Shown here: positions 23,523-32,567 of the stretch, in pieces
Position numbering within the stretch: the stretch's first letter is position 1
Layout of the letters: every line of letters begins with the position of its first letter
Assembly (NCBI RefSeq): GCF_003284585.1
Contig: NZ_QKRX01000002.1
Span: 62,001 to 126,000, forward strand
Length of the DNA stretch: 64,000 nt
Direction: 5' to 3'
From: Nitrincola tibetensis
GTDB lineage: Bacteria; Pseudomonadota; Gammaproteobacteria; Pseudomonadales; Balneatricaceae
Translations under genes and position numbers: made by a program
The notes under the pieces: generated by a model
What the model was told of the DNA's origin: nothing
Seen by the model: the letters and a program-made list of their open reading frames with translations, nothing else
Databases searched by the model: none

Positions 23523-24776
23523 ATGCCTTATTTTGTGCCATTGGCCATCATCGACTATGAGTGCGCAACCGCCCTTGGCTTGACTTTGCAGGATACTTGG
23601 CAGGCCGCCAGTACAGGAAAGTCGGGTATTGTGCCCTTAACACGTTATGACCCTGATCTGTCATTGCTTCCTAGTGCTGATTCAGTCCGGTTTGCCGGAC
23701 AAATACCAGCTAGCTTCGAAACTTTAGCTGGGTCCAGTGCAGTTTTAGAACGTACTCCGGATCCGACTGCTCAAGTTTTAAGAAGTGTATGCCATCGTTT
23801 ATTGCAGCGAATTAATCCTTTAGGTTCAGTATTAAATCCTACTCGTGTTGCAGTGATTGGTGGAACAGCCTTGACATCGACTATAACGCATGAAGCAATG
23901 TGTGGTCGTCAGCAACCCTTAATGACTGGGCTTCTCTCCCGTTGCCAGAATGTACCTTTGGCTATGGTGGCAGCTGATTGGGGTTTTACAGGTCCTCAGT
24001 TCAACGTGGGAGGTGCCTGTGCCTCTAGTGGTCAGGCGCTACTTATCGCAGGACAGCTTTTGCAAGCAGGGATTATTGATGCAGCACTGGTATGTGGTTT
24101 TGAGCTCCCTTTGCAGGCATCAAATGCTGCTGGCTTTGCTTGGCTAAAAGCAGCAGCAGTGCCACCGCAAAAAGCGGAGGCTATTGATCCTGCTACCTTG
24201 TCCCGGCCGTTGTCAGCTGATCGCTGTGGTCTGGTTATGGCGGAAGGGGTAAGTGCGCTTTGGTTAACCACGGCAGCACTAGCAAAAAACAATGCTTGGA
24301 CGATTAAGGGCTGGTTGCAGGGTGGAGCGATGAATTCCAGTGCGAGGAGTCAGACTGCTCTAGATGAAATGCAGGTTGCAGCTTGTATGCGTGATGCACT
24401 GATTCATTCCAGCTACAGTACTCATGATATAGGTATTATCAGTACACATGCGACTGGAACTTGGCAGGGTGATCAGGTGGAAATTAAAGCGCTTGAGACA
24501 GTTTTCGGTGAGCACCTTAAATCATCCCCAATCACTGCAAATAAGTCACAGCTAGGCCACTCAATGGGGGCCGCAGCGCTGATTAGCACGATTTTGGCAC
24601 TAGAAGGAATGCGACATAGCCTCGTACTGCCAACACTTAATTTTAATCAAGATAAGGCGTTACCCATTATATTGGCTAGTCAACAGCCCCTGAATTACGT
24701 GCATAATACTGTGCTTGTGAATGCGTTTGGTTTTGGAGGTACTCACGTTAGCCTCGTTGTTAGCAGAGGTGAGTAA
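23523..24776 (+). CDS. Beta-ketoacyl-ACP synthase (FabF-like)
   Basis: Condensing enzyme of 417 residues. The catalytic set is complete: Cys166 in GGACASSGQALL, His309 in STHATGTWQGD, Lys341 and His346 in NKSQLGHSMGAAAL, with the terminal GFGGTHVSL loop. I place the start at ATG 23523, with AGGAAA eight bases upstream. A longer reading from 23484 would run into insertion-sequence debris. It is followed by an ACP and a hydrolase, forming a small acyl-building cassette inside the capsule locus. Unlike housekeeping FabF it is not near fabD or fabG. A role in making an acyl substituent, or an iterative-ketide decoration, is inference. Confidence 0.9.
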   Translation: MPYFVPLAIIDYECATALGLTLQDTWQAASTGKSGIVPLTRYDPDLSLLPSADSVRFAGQIPASFETLAGSSAVLERTPDPTAQVLRSVCHRLLQRINPLGSVLNPTRVAVIGGTALTSTITHEAMCGRQQPLMTGLLSRCQNVPLAMVAADWGFTGPQFNVGGACASSGQALLIAGQLLQAGIIDAALVCGFELPLQASNAAGFAWLKAAAVPPQKAEAIDPATLSRPLSADRCGLVMAEGVSALWLTTAALAKNNAWTIKGWLQGGAMNSSARSQTALDEMQVAACMRDALIHSSYSTHDIGIISTHATGTWQGDQVEIKALETVFGEHLKSSPITANKSQLGHSMGAAALISTILALEGMRHSLVLPTLNFNQDKALPIILASQQPLNYVHNTVLVNAFGFGGTHVSLVVSRGE

Positions 24777-24825
24777 TCAAATGAGTGTATCGGATGGGGC
24801 TTTGCATGCCCTAGGAGTGTAGTGC

Positions 24826-25086
24826 ATGAGTACACAAATGAAAGTGCTAAATACCCTGATTTTATTATTGGAGCAGAAAGCTGTATTAGGTACAGATCGC
24901 ACCAGGGCGGATATCATCGGGAATCCATGTTTTATGCTCAGTGATATTCTGGATAGCGTAGATAAGGTTGAGTTTTTTCTGCTTCTAGAGAATGCTTTTA
25001 ATATTAATGTACCGGATCAAGATCAAGATTTATTAGAGACTTTTGCTCAAGTGGTAGAATACGTGGATAAAGTATTATGTCCATAG
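24826..25086 (+). CDS. Acyl carrier protein
   Basis: Acyl carrier protein of 86 residues. The phosphopantetheine site is Ser44 in ILDSVDKVEFFLLLENAF, followed by the helix and the NVPDQD loop typical of ACPs. AGGAG lies about 8 nt upstream of the ATG. It overlaps the downstream hydrolase gene by 10 nt and follows the ketosynthase by 49 nt, so it is almost certainly the carrier for that enzyme. It needs a phosphopantetheinyl transferase from elsewhere, since none is encoded in the window. Confidence 0.9.
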   Translation: MSTQMKVLNTLILLLEQKAVLGTDRTRADIIGNPCFMLSDILDSVDKVEFFLLLENAFNINVPDQDQDLLETFAQVVEYVDKVLCP

Positions 25087-26564
25087 TGTTTCAGCTTGAG
25101 GACGCATACCTTCGCGCTAATCTGAACGATGCTGAGGTCTTATGGCAAAATTTTGCGTCAACTTCCTGTTCTCAGGATACTCAGTTAGTTGTCAACATAA
25201 TACGGCAACGCTTGATCGCTCAGGATTACATCGGTGCTTTGCATGCAGCTCGCCAAGCTACCCTGTACTGGGCTGAAGACCAGAGTCTGTACCTTCGTTA
25301 TAAAGAATTGGATTATCTGTACGGGTCTGATTTAGAGCAGCAGGTTGTGCCAGTCACCGATCAGATGCTAATGGCAGGGGATGCCTGTACAGAGGCTTTG
25401 CTGCTGGATTTAAAGTTATATTCTCATCATATTACCAATACAGAAGTTGTTAAACTTTTGAAAGTATTTGTAAAGCGTTGGCCAGAGCATCGTCCTGGAA
25501 TACGCTTGCTGCTTAATAAACTTCAACTTGAGGGTGAATTTGAAGACATTGTAATTCTCTGTCGACAGCGTTACATCAAACGACGTAAGCATGAAAGTTT
25601 TATGCTACAGGTTTGGGTGCATGCATTGGTTGAGCTCCAGTGCCTGAATGAGGCGTTAAGATTGGCGTTTGAGGCACACAACCAAGGTGAATTGAACAAA
25701 GAAATTGTCGAGTTTTTGTTAGTACACAGTATTGGGCTGGGTATAGCAAGTGATCAAGGTTTAAAATCCTCTCTCGATACCCTGTGTCAAGCGTGTAAAC
25801 TGGAGGGATTGGAGGAGGCAATAAGGTTTGAGCTTGCACTTAAGGCCCCTTTGAGACCGCTGACCCCTGTTTTTTCTCCGACACAGGCGCTAACCAGTTC
25901 CCCGCGAGCATCAGCAGATTGTCTAGTTGTTATTTTTTCTGGAGTGGCACGCCGTTTTGCGGTGTCTTTAACCCTGCTGGATCGGTTCTTTGCTGGTTAT
26001 GGTGTAGCAGTTGTGCATTTGGTTGATAAAGAAGACTCTTATTATCTCAATGGTATTTCAGGACAGGGAGGTAGTTTTGAATCCTCGGTTGAAAAGCTCA
26101 GAGAGATTGCAAAAGGCTACGGTGCAAAACGAATTATTACGTTTGGTCACTCGGCAGGGGGAACTGCTGCATTGCACTATGGTATAGCTCTTGATGCTAG
26201 CAATATATTGGCTTATACCCCTGTAGGAAATCTAAGCATCGATTTTTTTGATCGCCATGCAGATTACCGTAATCGTCCACAGATTCGTAAAGTCAATCAG
26301 GTCGTTTCTGCTAATCGGCTTGATATTAAACCGCACCTTGAGCGTAGCAACTTTAAAGGTCAGATTGATCTTTACGCTGGTGAATACTGTGTCAAAGATT
26401 TAGTCCACGTGGATTACCTCTCGGGCATGTCTCAAGTCGCTATCCATTCTGTTAAGGATGTTGCTATTCATGCGGTCATAGCCCCCGCCGTACTAAATGG
26501 CAGTTTCTTGCAGACATTGCTGGGAATTGTAAGTAATGACAGTACAGAGTGTTCATGTTCATAA
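25077..26564 (+). CDS. Helical-repeat protein with C-terminal alpha/beta hydrolase
   Basis: Protein of 495 residues. Residues 1-270 are alpha-helical and TPR-like (paired helices such as YIGALHAARQATLYWAED). Residues about 285-480 are an alpha/beta hydrolase, with LVVIFSGVARRF leading the sheet and the nucleophile elbow GHSAGGTAALHYG (Ser359). The elbow and the segment after it resemble the hydrolases at 17738 and 37740 of this locus. It overlaps the ACP gene by 10 nt. In this position it may act as thioesterase or acyltransferase moving the acyl group from ACP to the glycan, which is inference. The His and Asp of the triad cannot be assigned with certainty. Confidence 0.75.
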   Translation: MSIVFQLEDAYLRANLNDAEVLWQNFASTSCSQDTQLVVNIIRQRLIAQDYIGALHAARQATLYWAEDQSLYLRYKELDYLYGSDLEQQVVPVTDQMLMAGDACTEALLLDLKLYSHHITNTEVVKLLKVFVKRWPEHRPGIRLLLNKLQLEGEFEDIVILCRQRYIKRRKHESFMLQVWVHALVELQCLNEALRLAFEAHNQGELNKEIVEFLLVHSIGLGIASDQGLKSSLDTLCQACKLEGLEEAIRFELALKAPLRPLTPVFSPTQALTSSPRASADCLVVIFSGVARRFAVSLTLLDRFFAGYGVAVVHLVDKEDSYYLNGISGQGGSFESSVEKLREIAKGYGAKRIITFGHSAGGTAALHYGIALDASNILAYTPVGNLSIDFFDRHADYRNRPQIRKVNQVVSANRLDIKPHLERSNFKGQIDLYAGEYCVKDLVHVDYLSGMSQVAIHSVKDVAIHAVIAPAVLNGSFLQTLLGIVSNDSTECSCS

Positions 26565-26610
26565 GTGTGAACGACTGTGTTAAAGCTAGTGCTTTTTAGT
26601 TGGAGTTATT

Positions 26611-28389
26611 ATGGAGTGCTTTTTGTGGACGGATGCGTCCAAGGCAAGAAACCAGCTTAGTGAGAAATATGAGCCTTTGCAGCCTTTTCTTTTTTTGAGC
26701 TTTTTGGAGTTTTCTGGCGCTGAGATTGTACTTGATGTAGGGGCTAACGTGGGTCTTTACAGCCTAGTTGCTACACTGGCTGTTAAAGTGAGCAGTGTCT
26801 ACTCCTTTGAACCTGATGAAGCAGCCTACCAAGAGCTTAATCAAAACTTGACGCTCAACTGTGTTGAAAAGCTCTGTAAACCTTTCCAGTTAGCTATTTC
26901 AGATAGTACCGGTAGTGTGCATTTTGGCAGACACTCCCCTATGTCGGGCGTTAATGGAGTTGTTAATACCTCGATTCACGATGCGTCTATTTTCTCAGAG
27001 ACCTATGATGTTGAAGCTGTAACTCTGGATCAGCTGGACGACATGCAGGGAAAAGTGCTAGGCATCAAAATTGATGTGGAGGGGCATGAACTTCAGGTAA
27101 TTGATGGCGCATCCAAACTTCTAAGTCAAAGTCCAGCCTTTATTCAAATTGAGCATTATACGGGTAGTGGAATTGATGAAAAGCTCAAAAATCTTGGCTA
27201 TTTTTGTTTTTTTACAGCAGGGCACGATCACTATTTTACTAATGTTTCCAATTTTAGAAACCCGCTGTTTGTCAAGCGCGCAATTGAGCATGCATCTACA
27301 TGGTTCATTGAAACACATGCTGGACGATGGCCTGATGTCAATACGATCAAGAACAGTTTATCGGTGACGTATGATCTTTCTGCAGATAAGGCTAATATCG
27401 AGTGTGTGTTGAGAGATGGTTTTTTCTCAGAACCAGAGTATGCTTTTTATCTGATGGTGAATAATGAGAAGCTCCATCAACAATGGTACCAGATAGAGCC
27501 AAAAGCCACCTTTATACTTCCAGAAATAGCAGACTCTATCGAAATTAAATGCTTCGTTCGTGAAAAGCAATTCCCTGAGAAAAAGGTGATGGAATCTTGC
27601 TTCATCAAGCACAAAACTTCAGGATACCGTGCAGAGTCAGCAGTAGGTGAGTCAATTGGTATGCCGAGCCAATATGCAGTTGTTAGTCGACTGTTTGGCA
27701 GACCTTGTGTTGATGATTTTGACATTAATCTTTCGCCATTGTTACACGCCATTAACATACAGAATATTGAAAATATTATCCAGTTGGGTGCTGGTATAAC
27801 TGCACTGGCTCTTGCCCGTAAATTTAAACAGATGAATGCTGGCTGTTTGAGTGTTCTCTGTACTGAGGAAGGGGCATTGGCTCTCAAACAGGGTCATTAC
27901 TTTAAAGACGAAGTTTTTAATGACTACTCACAACGGATAAGTCTACACAGAGTTTCTAATGTCCATAATTTTGAAAAAACGCTAGCATCGTTGGTTCAGC
28001 GCATAGACTCAGTATCCCACGTGATACTTAGGGGACAGTTTCTTGCAGATATTGGCATAAGTGTAGTGGAGCTTATGCGGTTGTTAGCTCATTTTCCCAA
28101 GGGTTGCAAACTTTACACAGAAGGTCTTGTCAACGCATCATATCGACGTGAACTAACTGATCTTGCAGCGAAGCATGATATTACCGTTGAATGGCTTTAT
28201 CCCCGTTCAACGATAATACCAATTGAAGAGCTAAGTTTAGAGGATTGTCAATACGCTACCAATAACATTTCAGTAGTTAAAGATATGTCACATGCGACAG
28301 TTGTCGACCTTTCTTTTTCTGTTCCCAATAGCCCCTCATTTGAACGCGCTTTAGGTCTAGATTTTTCTTTATTTGAAGATAGGGGTTGA
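26611..28389 (+). CDS. FkbM-family methyltransferase with extra C-terminal domain
   Basis: Protein of 592 residues. Residues about 30-225 form an FkbM-type class I methyltransferase: VLDVGANVGLYSLVA binds SAM, YSFEPDEAAYQEL is the acidic second-strand motif, and GIKIDVEGHELQVIDGA is the family hallmark. FkbM enzymes usually O-methylate hydroxyls of sugars or polyketides. After a beta-rich linker, residues about 375-560 look like a second, weaker Rossmann fold (IIQLGAGITALALARKF), recalling the C-terminal part of the coiled-coil protein at 7211. GGAG sits five bases before the ATG. It is the last gene of the KS-ACP-hydrolase cassette, so methylation of the glycan or its acyl group is likely. 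Confidence 0.85.
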   Translation: MECFLWTDASKARNQLSEKYEPLQPFLFLSFLEFSGAEIVLDVGANVGLYSLVATLAVKVSSVYSFEPDEAAYQELNQNLTLNCVEKLCKPFQLAISDSTGSVHFGRHSPMSGVNGVVNTSIHDASIFSETYDVEAVTLDQLDDMQGKVLGIKIDVEGHELQVIDGASKLLSQSPAFIQIEHYTGSGIDEKLKNLGYFCFFTAGHDHYFTNVSNFRNPLFVKRAIEHASTWFIETHAGRWPDVNTIKNSLSVTYDLSADKANIECVLRDGFFSEPEYAFYLMVNNEKLHQQWYQIEPKATFILPEIADSIEIKCFVREKQFPEKKVMESCFIKHKTSGYRAESAVGESIGMPSQYAVVSRLFGRPCVDDFDINLSPLLHAINIQNIENIIQLGAGITALALARKFKQMNAGCLSVLCTEEGALALKQGHYFKDEVFNDYSQRISLHRVSNVHNFEKTLASLVQRIDSVSHVILRGQFLADIGISVVELMRLLAHFPKGCKLYTEGLVNASYRRELTDLAAKHDITVEWLYPRSTIIPIEELSLEDCQYATNNISVVKDMSHATVVDLSFSVPNSPSFERALGLDFSLFEDRG

Positions 28390-28500
28390 GAAAGTTGCAG
28401 GAGTTTGGCTATTCATGCCGCAAACAGTTATTAAAAGTAAACAAAATGCATCTACATTTTTTGCGAGTTAAAGAAATATTTGAAGTTTGATAATTTTCTA

Positions 28501-28528
28501 GTGCAAATCACTGCACACTCTATTTTTT
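28501..28528 (+). terminator. Weak hairpin plus T-run before glmM
   Basis: GTGCA (28501-28505) and TGCAC (28512-28516) can pair, and six T residues follow at 28523-28528. The 170-nt AT-rich gap between the FkbM gene and glmM also holds TGATAAT (28488-28494), a possible -10 box without a clear -35. The gap may contain both a weak stop and a restart of transcription. Evidence is thin. Confidence 0.25.
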
Positions 28529-28559
28529 CATTAAAACCCTATTTCTTAAAGGAAGAACC

Positions 28560-29891
28560 ATGCAGTATTTTGGCACCGACGGTATCCGTGGCTTTGTAGG
28601 CCAATTCCCCATGACACCTGACTTTATCATGAAACTTGGATGGGCTGCGGGCAAAGTTTTAGGGGCAGAGGGTACACAAGAAATTCTAATTGGCAAAGAT
28701 ACGCGCGCCAGTGGCTATATGATCGAATCTGCTTTGGAGTCGGGTTTGTCTGCTGCTGGGGTGAATATCGCTCTAGCAGGCCCTTTACCCACACCAGCAG
28801 TGGCCTATTTGACGTCAACCTTCCGTGCAGATGCTGGTGTGGTAATTAGTGCGTCACACAATCCTTATTACGACAACGGTATAAAGTTTTTCTCTAACGA
28901 GGGTTCAAAGTTATCGGATGCTCAGCAACAAGCTATTGAGAAGATGCTGCAGCATGCGCTTGAGCATGGCATAGAGTGTGTGGCCTCGGAACACCTAGGC
29001 AAAGCACGCCGTATTGAGGATGCCGCTGGACGATATATCGAATACTGTAAGCGCAGCTTTCCGAGTCATTTACAACTGACGGGCTTAAAAATCGTTGTCG
29101 ATAGTGCCAACGGAGCTGCTTATAAGATTGCAGCTAAGGTCTACCGTGAACTGGGTGCCGAGGTCATCAGTATTCATGATCAACCAAACGGTATCAATAT
29201 CAATGCGCAGTGCGGCGCAACCTCATTATCAAGTCTTGTTGAGGCGGTGAAGCATCATCAAGCGGATATCGGCCTTGCTGTTGACGGTGATGCAGACCGT
29301 ATTATGCTAATCGACCATACTGGAGCTGTTGTGGACGGTGATGAGATTCTCTGGATACTGGCTCGGGATGCCCAAAGAAAGGGGTATGAGGGGGGAGTTG
29401 TGGGCACACTGATGGCAAATTTTGGTTTAGAGTTGGCATTGCAATCACTTAAAATTCCGTTTGTGCGTGCCAATGTAGGTGATCGTTACGTGATGGAGCA
29501 GCTAAGTAAAACAGGCTGGCGTATCGGAGGCGAGGGGTCTGGTCATATTCTTTTGCTAGATTATGCTCAAACAGGTGATGCAATAGTGGCATCGCTGCGT
29601 GTATTGGCATTAATGGTTGAGCAACAAGCCTCTTTAGCGGTTTTGAAGCAAGGTATGCAAAAACTTCCTCAAGTATTAATTAACGTAAAATACCAAGACA
29701 CCGGTATTAATCCTCTCGACACACACCCTATGCGTGAACGGTTAGTGAGTATTGAGAATCGTTTAGGTCAAAATGGGCGAGTGCTATTAAGAAAGTCAGG
29801 TACAGAGCCTCTGATTCGAGTAATGGTCGAGGCAACCTGCAGAGAAACAGCACAAGACTGCGCTGAAGCGTTGGTTGAAATGTTAGTGTAA
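28560..29891 (+). CDS. glmM: Phosphoglucosamine mutase
   Basis: Converts glucosamine-6-phosphate to glucosamine-1-phosphate. Length 443, normal for the family. The N terminus [12 protein letters not shown], the phosphoserine loop [19 protein letters not shown] (Ser99), the metal loop [12 protein letters not shown], the sugar-binding GGEGSGHI and the phosphate-binding [14 protein letters not shown] are all present. AAGGAAG lies seven bases before the ATG. Housekeeping glmM normally sits near folP/ftsH. Here it heads a three-gene amino-sugar set with glmS and a half-length glmU, so it is probably a capsule-dedicated copy feeding UDP-GlcNAc to WecB. Confidence 0.94.
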   Translation: MQYFGTDGIRGFVGQFPMTPDFIMKLGWAAGKVLGAEGTQEILIGKDTRASGYMIESALESGLSAAGVNIALAGPLPTPAVAYLTSTFRADAGVVISASHNPYYDNGIKFFSNEGSKLSDAQQQAIEKMLQHALEHGIECVASEHLGKARRIEDAAGRYIEYCKRSFPSHLQLTGLKIVVDSANGAAYKIAAKVYRELGAEVISIHDQPNGININAQCGATSLSSLVEAVKHHQADIGLAVDGDADRIMLIDHTGAVVDGDEILWILARDAQRKGYEGGVVGTLMANFGLELALQSLKIPFVRANVGDRYVMEQLSKTGWRIGGEGSGHILLLDYAQTGDAIVASLRVLALMVEQQASLAVLKQGMQKLPQVLINVKYQDTGINPLDTHPMRERLVSIENRLGQNGRVLLRKSGTEPLIRVMVEATCRETAQDCAEALVEMLV

Positions 29892-29943
29892 TGTAAAGCT
29901 GTTTAATTTTTATACTTGATGTGTTTTCTAAAGGAATTTAAAC

Positions 29944-31773
29944 ATGTGTGGAATTGTTGCGGCCAATGCATCGGTCGACAGTATTGATTTTTTAATCAGT
30001 GGATTGAAACAACTAGAGTATCGTGGATATGACTCAGCGGGTTTAGCGGTACTAGGTGAAAGAGAACCTCAGCGGTTTAGAGCGCTGGGGCGTGTTGCAG
30101 AATTAGAAGCATTAACCCAAGCACAAAAAGCTCAGGGGGCTTTAGGTATAGCCCATACGCGCTGGGCAACTCACGGCGTACCTGCTGAACGAAATGCTCA
30201 TCCGCATGTGTCTGGAAAACTCGCTTTAGTCCATAACGGCATCATTGAAAACTATGCTCAGCTAAAAACTCAATTACAAGCCTTGGGTTATGTTTTTACC
30301 TCCGATACCGATACCGAAACTGTTGCACATTTAATTCAGCATCAACTCAAATCATCTTCTGATCTCTTGATGGCCGTGCAAGTGGCGTTGACTCAGGTGA
30401 AGGGTGCTTATGCCTTGGCCATTATTCATCAAGATTTTCCCGATCAGCTTATTGTGGCACGTGAGGGTTCACCCTTAATGCTCGGAATTGCCGATAATGG
30501 TATCTATGCCGCGTCGGATGCGTCTGCTTTGATCAGTGTGACACGTCGTTTAGTCTATCTGGAGAATGGTGACATTGTACGTATTCAGCAAAACAAGCTA
30601 GAGATCTATGATGCGCAGGGCAAAACCGTAGAGCGCCCAGAAACCTTGTCACAGCTTTCGGCCAGTGCTGTGGAGTTGGGGCCATATCAACACTTTATGC
30701 AAAAAGAGATGTTCGAGCAGCCACAAGCGTTAGGCAATACCTTAGAAATGCTAAGTGGTATGGCGCAACTAGATCCGGGTTTGTTTGGCGCTCAGGCGGC
30801 TGATATGTTTGTCCAGGTTGATTCTGTGTTAATTATTGCCTGTGGAACATCAAGCTATGCAGGTATGACTGCTAAATACTGGATTGAGGACTTAGTCGGC
30901 ATTCCTTGTAGTGTTGAAATTGCCAGCGAGTACCGTTACCGAAAGACCGTAGCGAATCCTAATCAGTTAGTGGTTGTGATCTCACAGTCCGGTGAAACGG
31001 CTGATACGTTAGCAGCTTTACAAGAGGCTAAAGCGCTTGGTCATAAATTTACCTTAGCAATCTGTAACGTTCCTGAATCTGCTATTGTGCGTGAAACGGC
31101 GTTACGCTTCATCACCCGAGCGGGTCCAGAAATAGGCGTTGCTTCTACTAAAGCTTTTACTACACAATTGGCGACGCTGTTTGTATTAACCTTAGTTTTA
31201 GCAAAGCAACATGGGCGTTTGTGCGCTGACTCAGAACAACAATACTTACAAGAGTTGCTACACTTGCCTCTAGCCGTTGAAAAAGTATTGGCATTAGAGC
31301 CAGAAATTAGAAACTGGTCCGGGCATTTTGCCGATAAGCAGCACGCATTATTTTTAGGACGTGGGTATCACTATCCGATTGCATTAGAAGGAGCATTAAA
31401 GCTAAAAGAAATTTCATACATTCATGCTGAGGCCTATCCAGCAGGTGAGTTGAAACATGGGCCTTTAGCACTTGTAGATGCCAATATGCCTGTTGTAATC
31501 GTTGCACCAAACGATAGTTTGCTTGATAAACTGAAAGCCAACATGCAAGAGGTGAGTGCCCGTGGCGGTGTTCTCTATGTGTTTGCAGATGCAGATACGG
31601 CAATAGACTCCAGTGAAGGGATAGAGGTTTTAAAAATGCCAGAGCACTATGGGCTTTTGTCGCCTGTATTGCATGTTGTGGCTCTTCAGCTCTTGGCTTA
31701 TCATGTCGCTTTGGTAAAAGGAACAGATGTCGACAAACCTCGTAATTTAGCTAAAAGCGTCACAGTCGAGTGA
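29944..31773 (+). CDS. glmS: Glutamine-fructose-6-phosphate aminotransferase
   Basis: Makes glucosamine-6-phosphate from fructose-6-phosphate and glutamine. It has 609 residues. Cys2 of the N-terminal MCGIVA is the glutaminase nucleophile, with [10 protein letters not shown] and HTRWATHG following. The two SIS domains contain [20 protein letters not shown] and [16 protein letters not shown]. The C terminus [13 protein letters not shown] is the canonical ending that forms the isomerase site. AAGGAA precedes the start by seven bases. It lies 52 nt after glmM and 24 nt before the glmU-like gene, as one operon. Confidence 0.95.
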   Translation: MCGIVAANASVDSIDFLISGLKQLEYRGYDSAGLAVLGEREPQRFRALGRVAELEALTQAQKAQGALGIAHTRWATHGVPAERNAHPHVSGKLALVHNGIIENYAQLKTQLQALGYVFTSDTDTETVAHLIQHQLKSSSDLLMAVQVALTQVKGAYALAIIHQDFPDQLIVAREGSPLMLGIADNGIYAASDASALISVTRRLVYLENGDIVRIQQNKLEIYDAQGKTVERPETLSQLSASAVELGPYQHFMQKEMFEQPQALGNTLEMLSGMAQLDPGLFGAQAADMFVQVDSVLIIACGTSSYAGMTAKYWIEDLVGIPCSVEIASEYRYRKTVANPNQLVVVISQSGETADTLAALQEAKALGHKFTLAICNVPESAIVRETALRFITRAGPEIGVASTKAFTTQLATLFVLTLVLAKQHGRLCADSEQQYLQELLHLPLAVEKVLALEPEIRNWSGHFADKQHALFLGRGYHYPIALEGALKLKEISYIHAEAYPAGELKHGPLALVDANMPVVIVAPNDSLLDKLKANMQEVSARGGVLYVFADADTAIDSSEGIEVLKMPEHYGLLSPVLHVVALQLLAYHVALVKGTDVDKPRNLAKSVTVE

Positions 31774-31797
31774 GTCAAAGCCTTCAGGGAATTTAAT

Positions 31798-32517
31798 ATG
31801 TCATTAGAAGTGATTATTTTAGCGGCGGGTAAAGGCAGTCGTATGCAATCAGTCTTGCCGAAAGTGCTTCATCCTCTCAAGAGTAAACCTTTAATTCAGT
31901 GGGTAGTCGATACCGCCCAGCAACTCGCTCCGAGTCGAGTTCATCTTGTTGTTGGCTATGGTGCTGATCAAGTACAAGCCTCAGTGAAAGGTGAAGGCTT
32001 GTTCTTTGCATTACAGTCTGAGCAACTCGGAACTGGTCATGCTGTTGCTCAGGCCATGCCACAAGTTGATGATGAGAGTCAGGTTTTAGTACTGTATGGA
32101 GATGTCCCACTAATCACGGAAAGTACACTTACGCAATTACTTGCCTGTGCTGTTGTGCCAAGTGTAGGATTATTAACCGTCATTTTGGAGAATCCGAAAG
32201 GGTACGGTCGTATAGTACGAAATAGCAAAGGAGATGTGGTTGCAATTGTGGAGGAAAAGGATGCCAATGACGAACAGAAATTGATTCGAGAAGTGAATAC
32301 AGGAATTATGACGCTGCCTGCGAATTTACTCATGTCATGGTTACCGATGCTTTCAGCAAATAATGCACAGGGTGAATATTACTTAACAGATATCATCGCA
32401 ATTGCAAAGGAACAGGGAATTGCAATTCATGCTCAGCAGGCTTCTTCCGCGGAAGAGGTTGAAGGAGTAAATACGCTTGAGCAACTGACAAATCTTGAGC
32501 AGCGATTTGTTGAATAA
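31798..32517 (+). CDS. glmU: GlmU N-terminal uridylyltransferase domain only
   Basis: Nucleotidyltransferase of 239 residues matching the first half of GlmU: ILAAGKGSRMQSVLPKVLHP, then EQLGTGHAVAQAM, LYGDVPLI, NPKGYGRIVR, VNTGIM and GEYYLTDII. Full GlmU has about 450 residues with a C-terminal left-handed beta-helix that acetylates glucosamine-1-phosphate. Here the frame stops cleanly after EGVNTLEQLTNLEQRF, the domain junction, with no beta-helix remnant in the next 50 nt. The protein should join UTP to GlcNAc-1-phosphate, but the acetylation step must come from elsewhere. Alternatively it uses another sugar phosphate. Confidence 0.88.
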   Translation: MSLEVIILAAGKGSRMQSVLPKVLHPLKSKPLIQWVVDTAQQLAPSRVHLVVGYGADQVQASVKGEGLFFALQSEQLGTGHAVAQAMPQVDDESQVLVLYGDVPLITESTLTQLLACAVVPSVGLLTVILENPKGYGRIVRNSKGDVVAIVEEKDANDEQKLIREVNTGIMTLPANLLMSWLPMLSANNAQGEYYLTDIIAIAKEQGIAIHAQQASSAEEVEGVNTLEQLTNLEQRFVE

Positions 32518-32567
32518 CCATTAAGTTGTTTGCAGTACCTTGTAATTAAATAAATTTAGAGTTTAAA

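Noticed and set aside
24781-24822. A 13-codon ATG frame between the ketosynthase and ACP genes
   Set aside because: It is too short, has no ribosome-binding site and encodes nothing recognisable. It is ordinary spacer.
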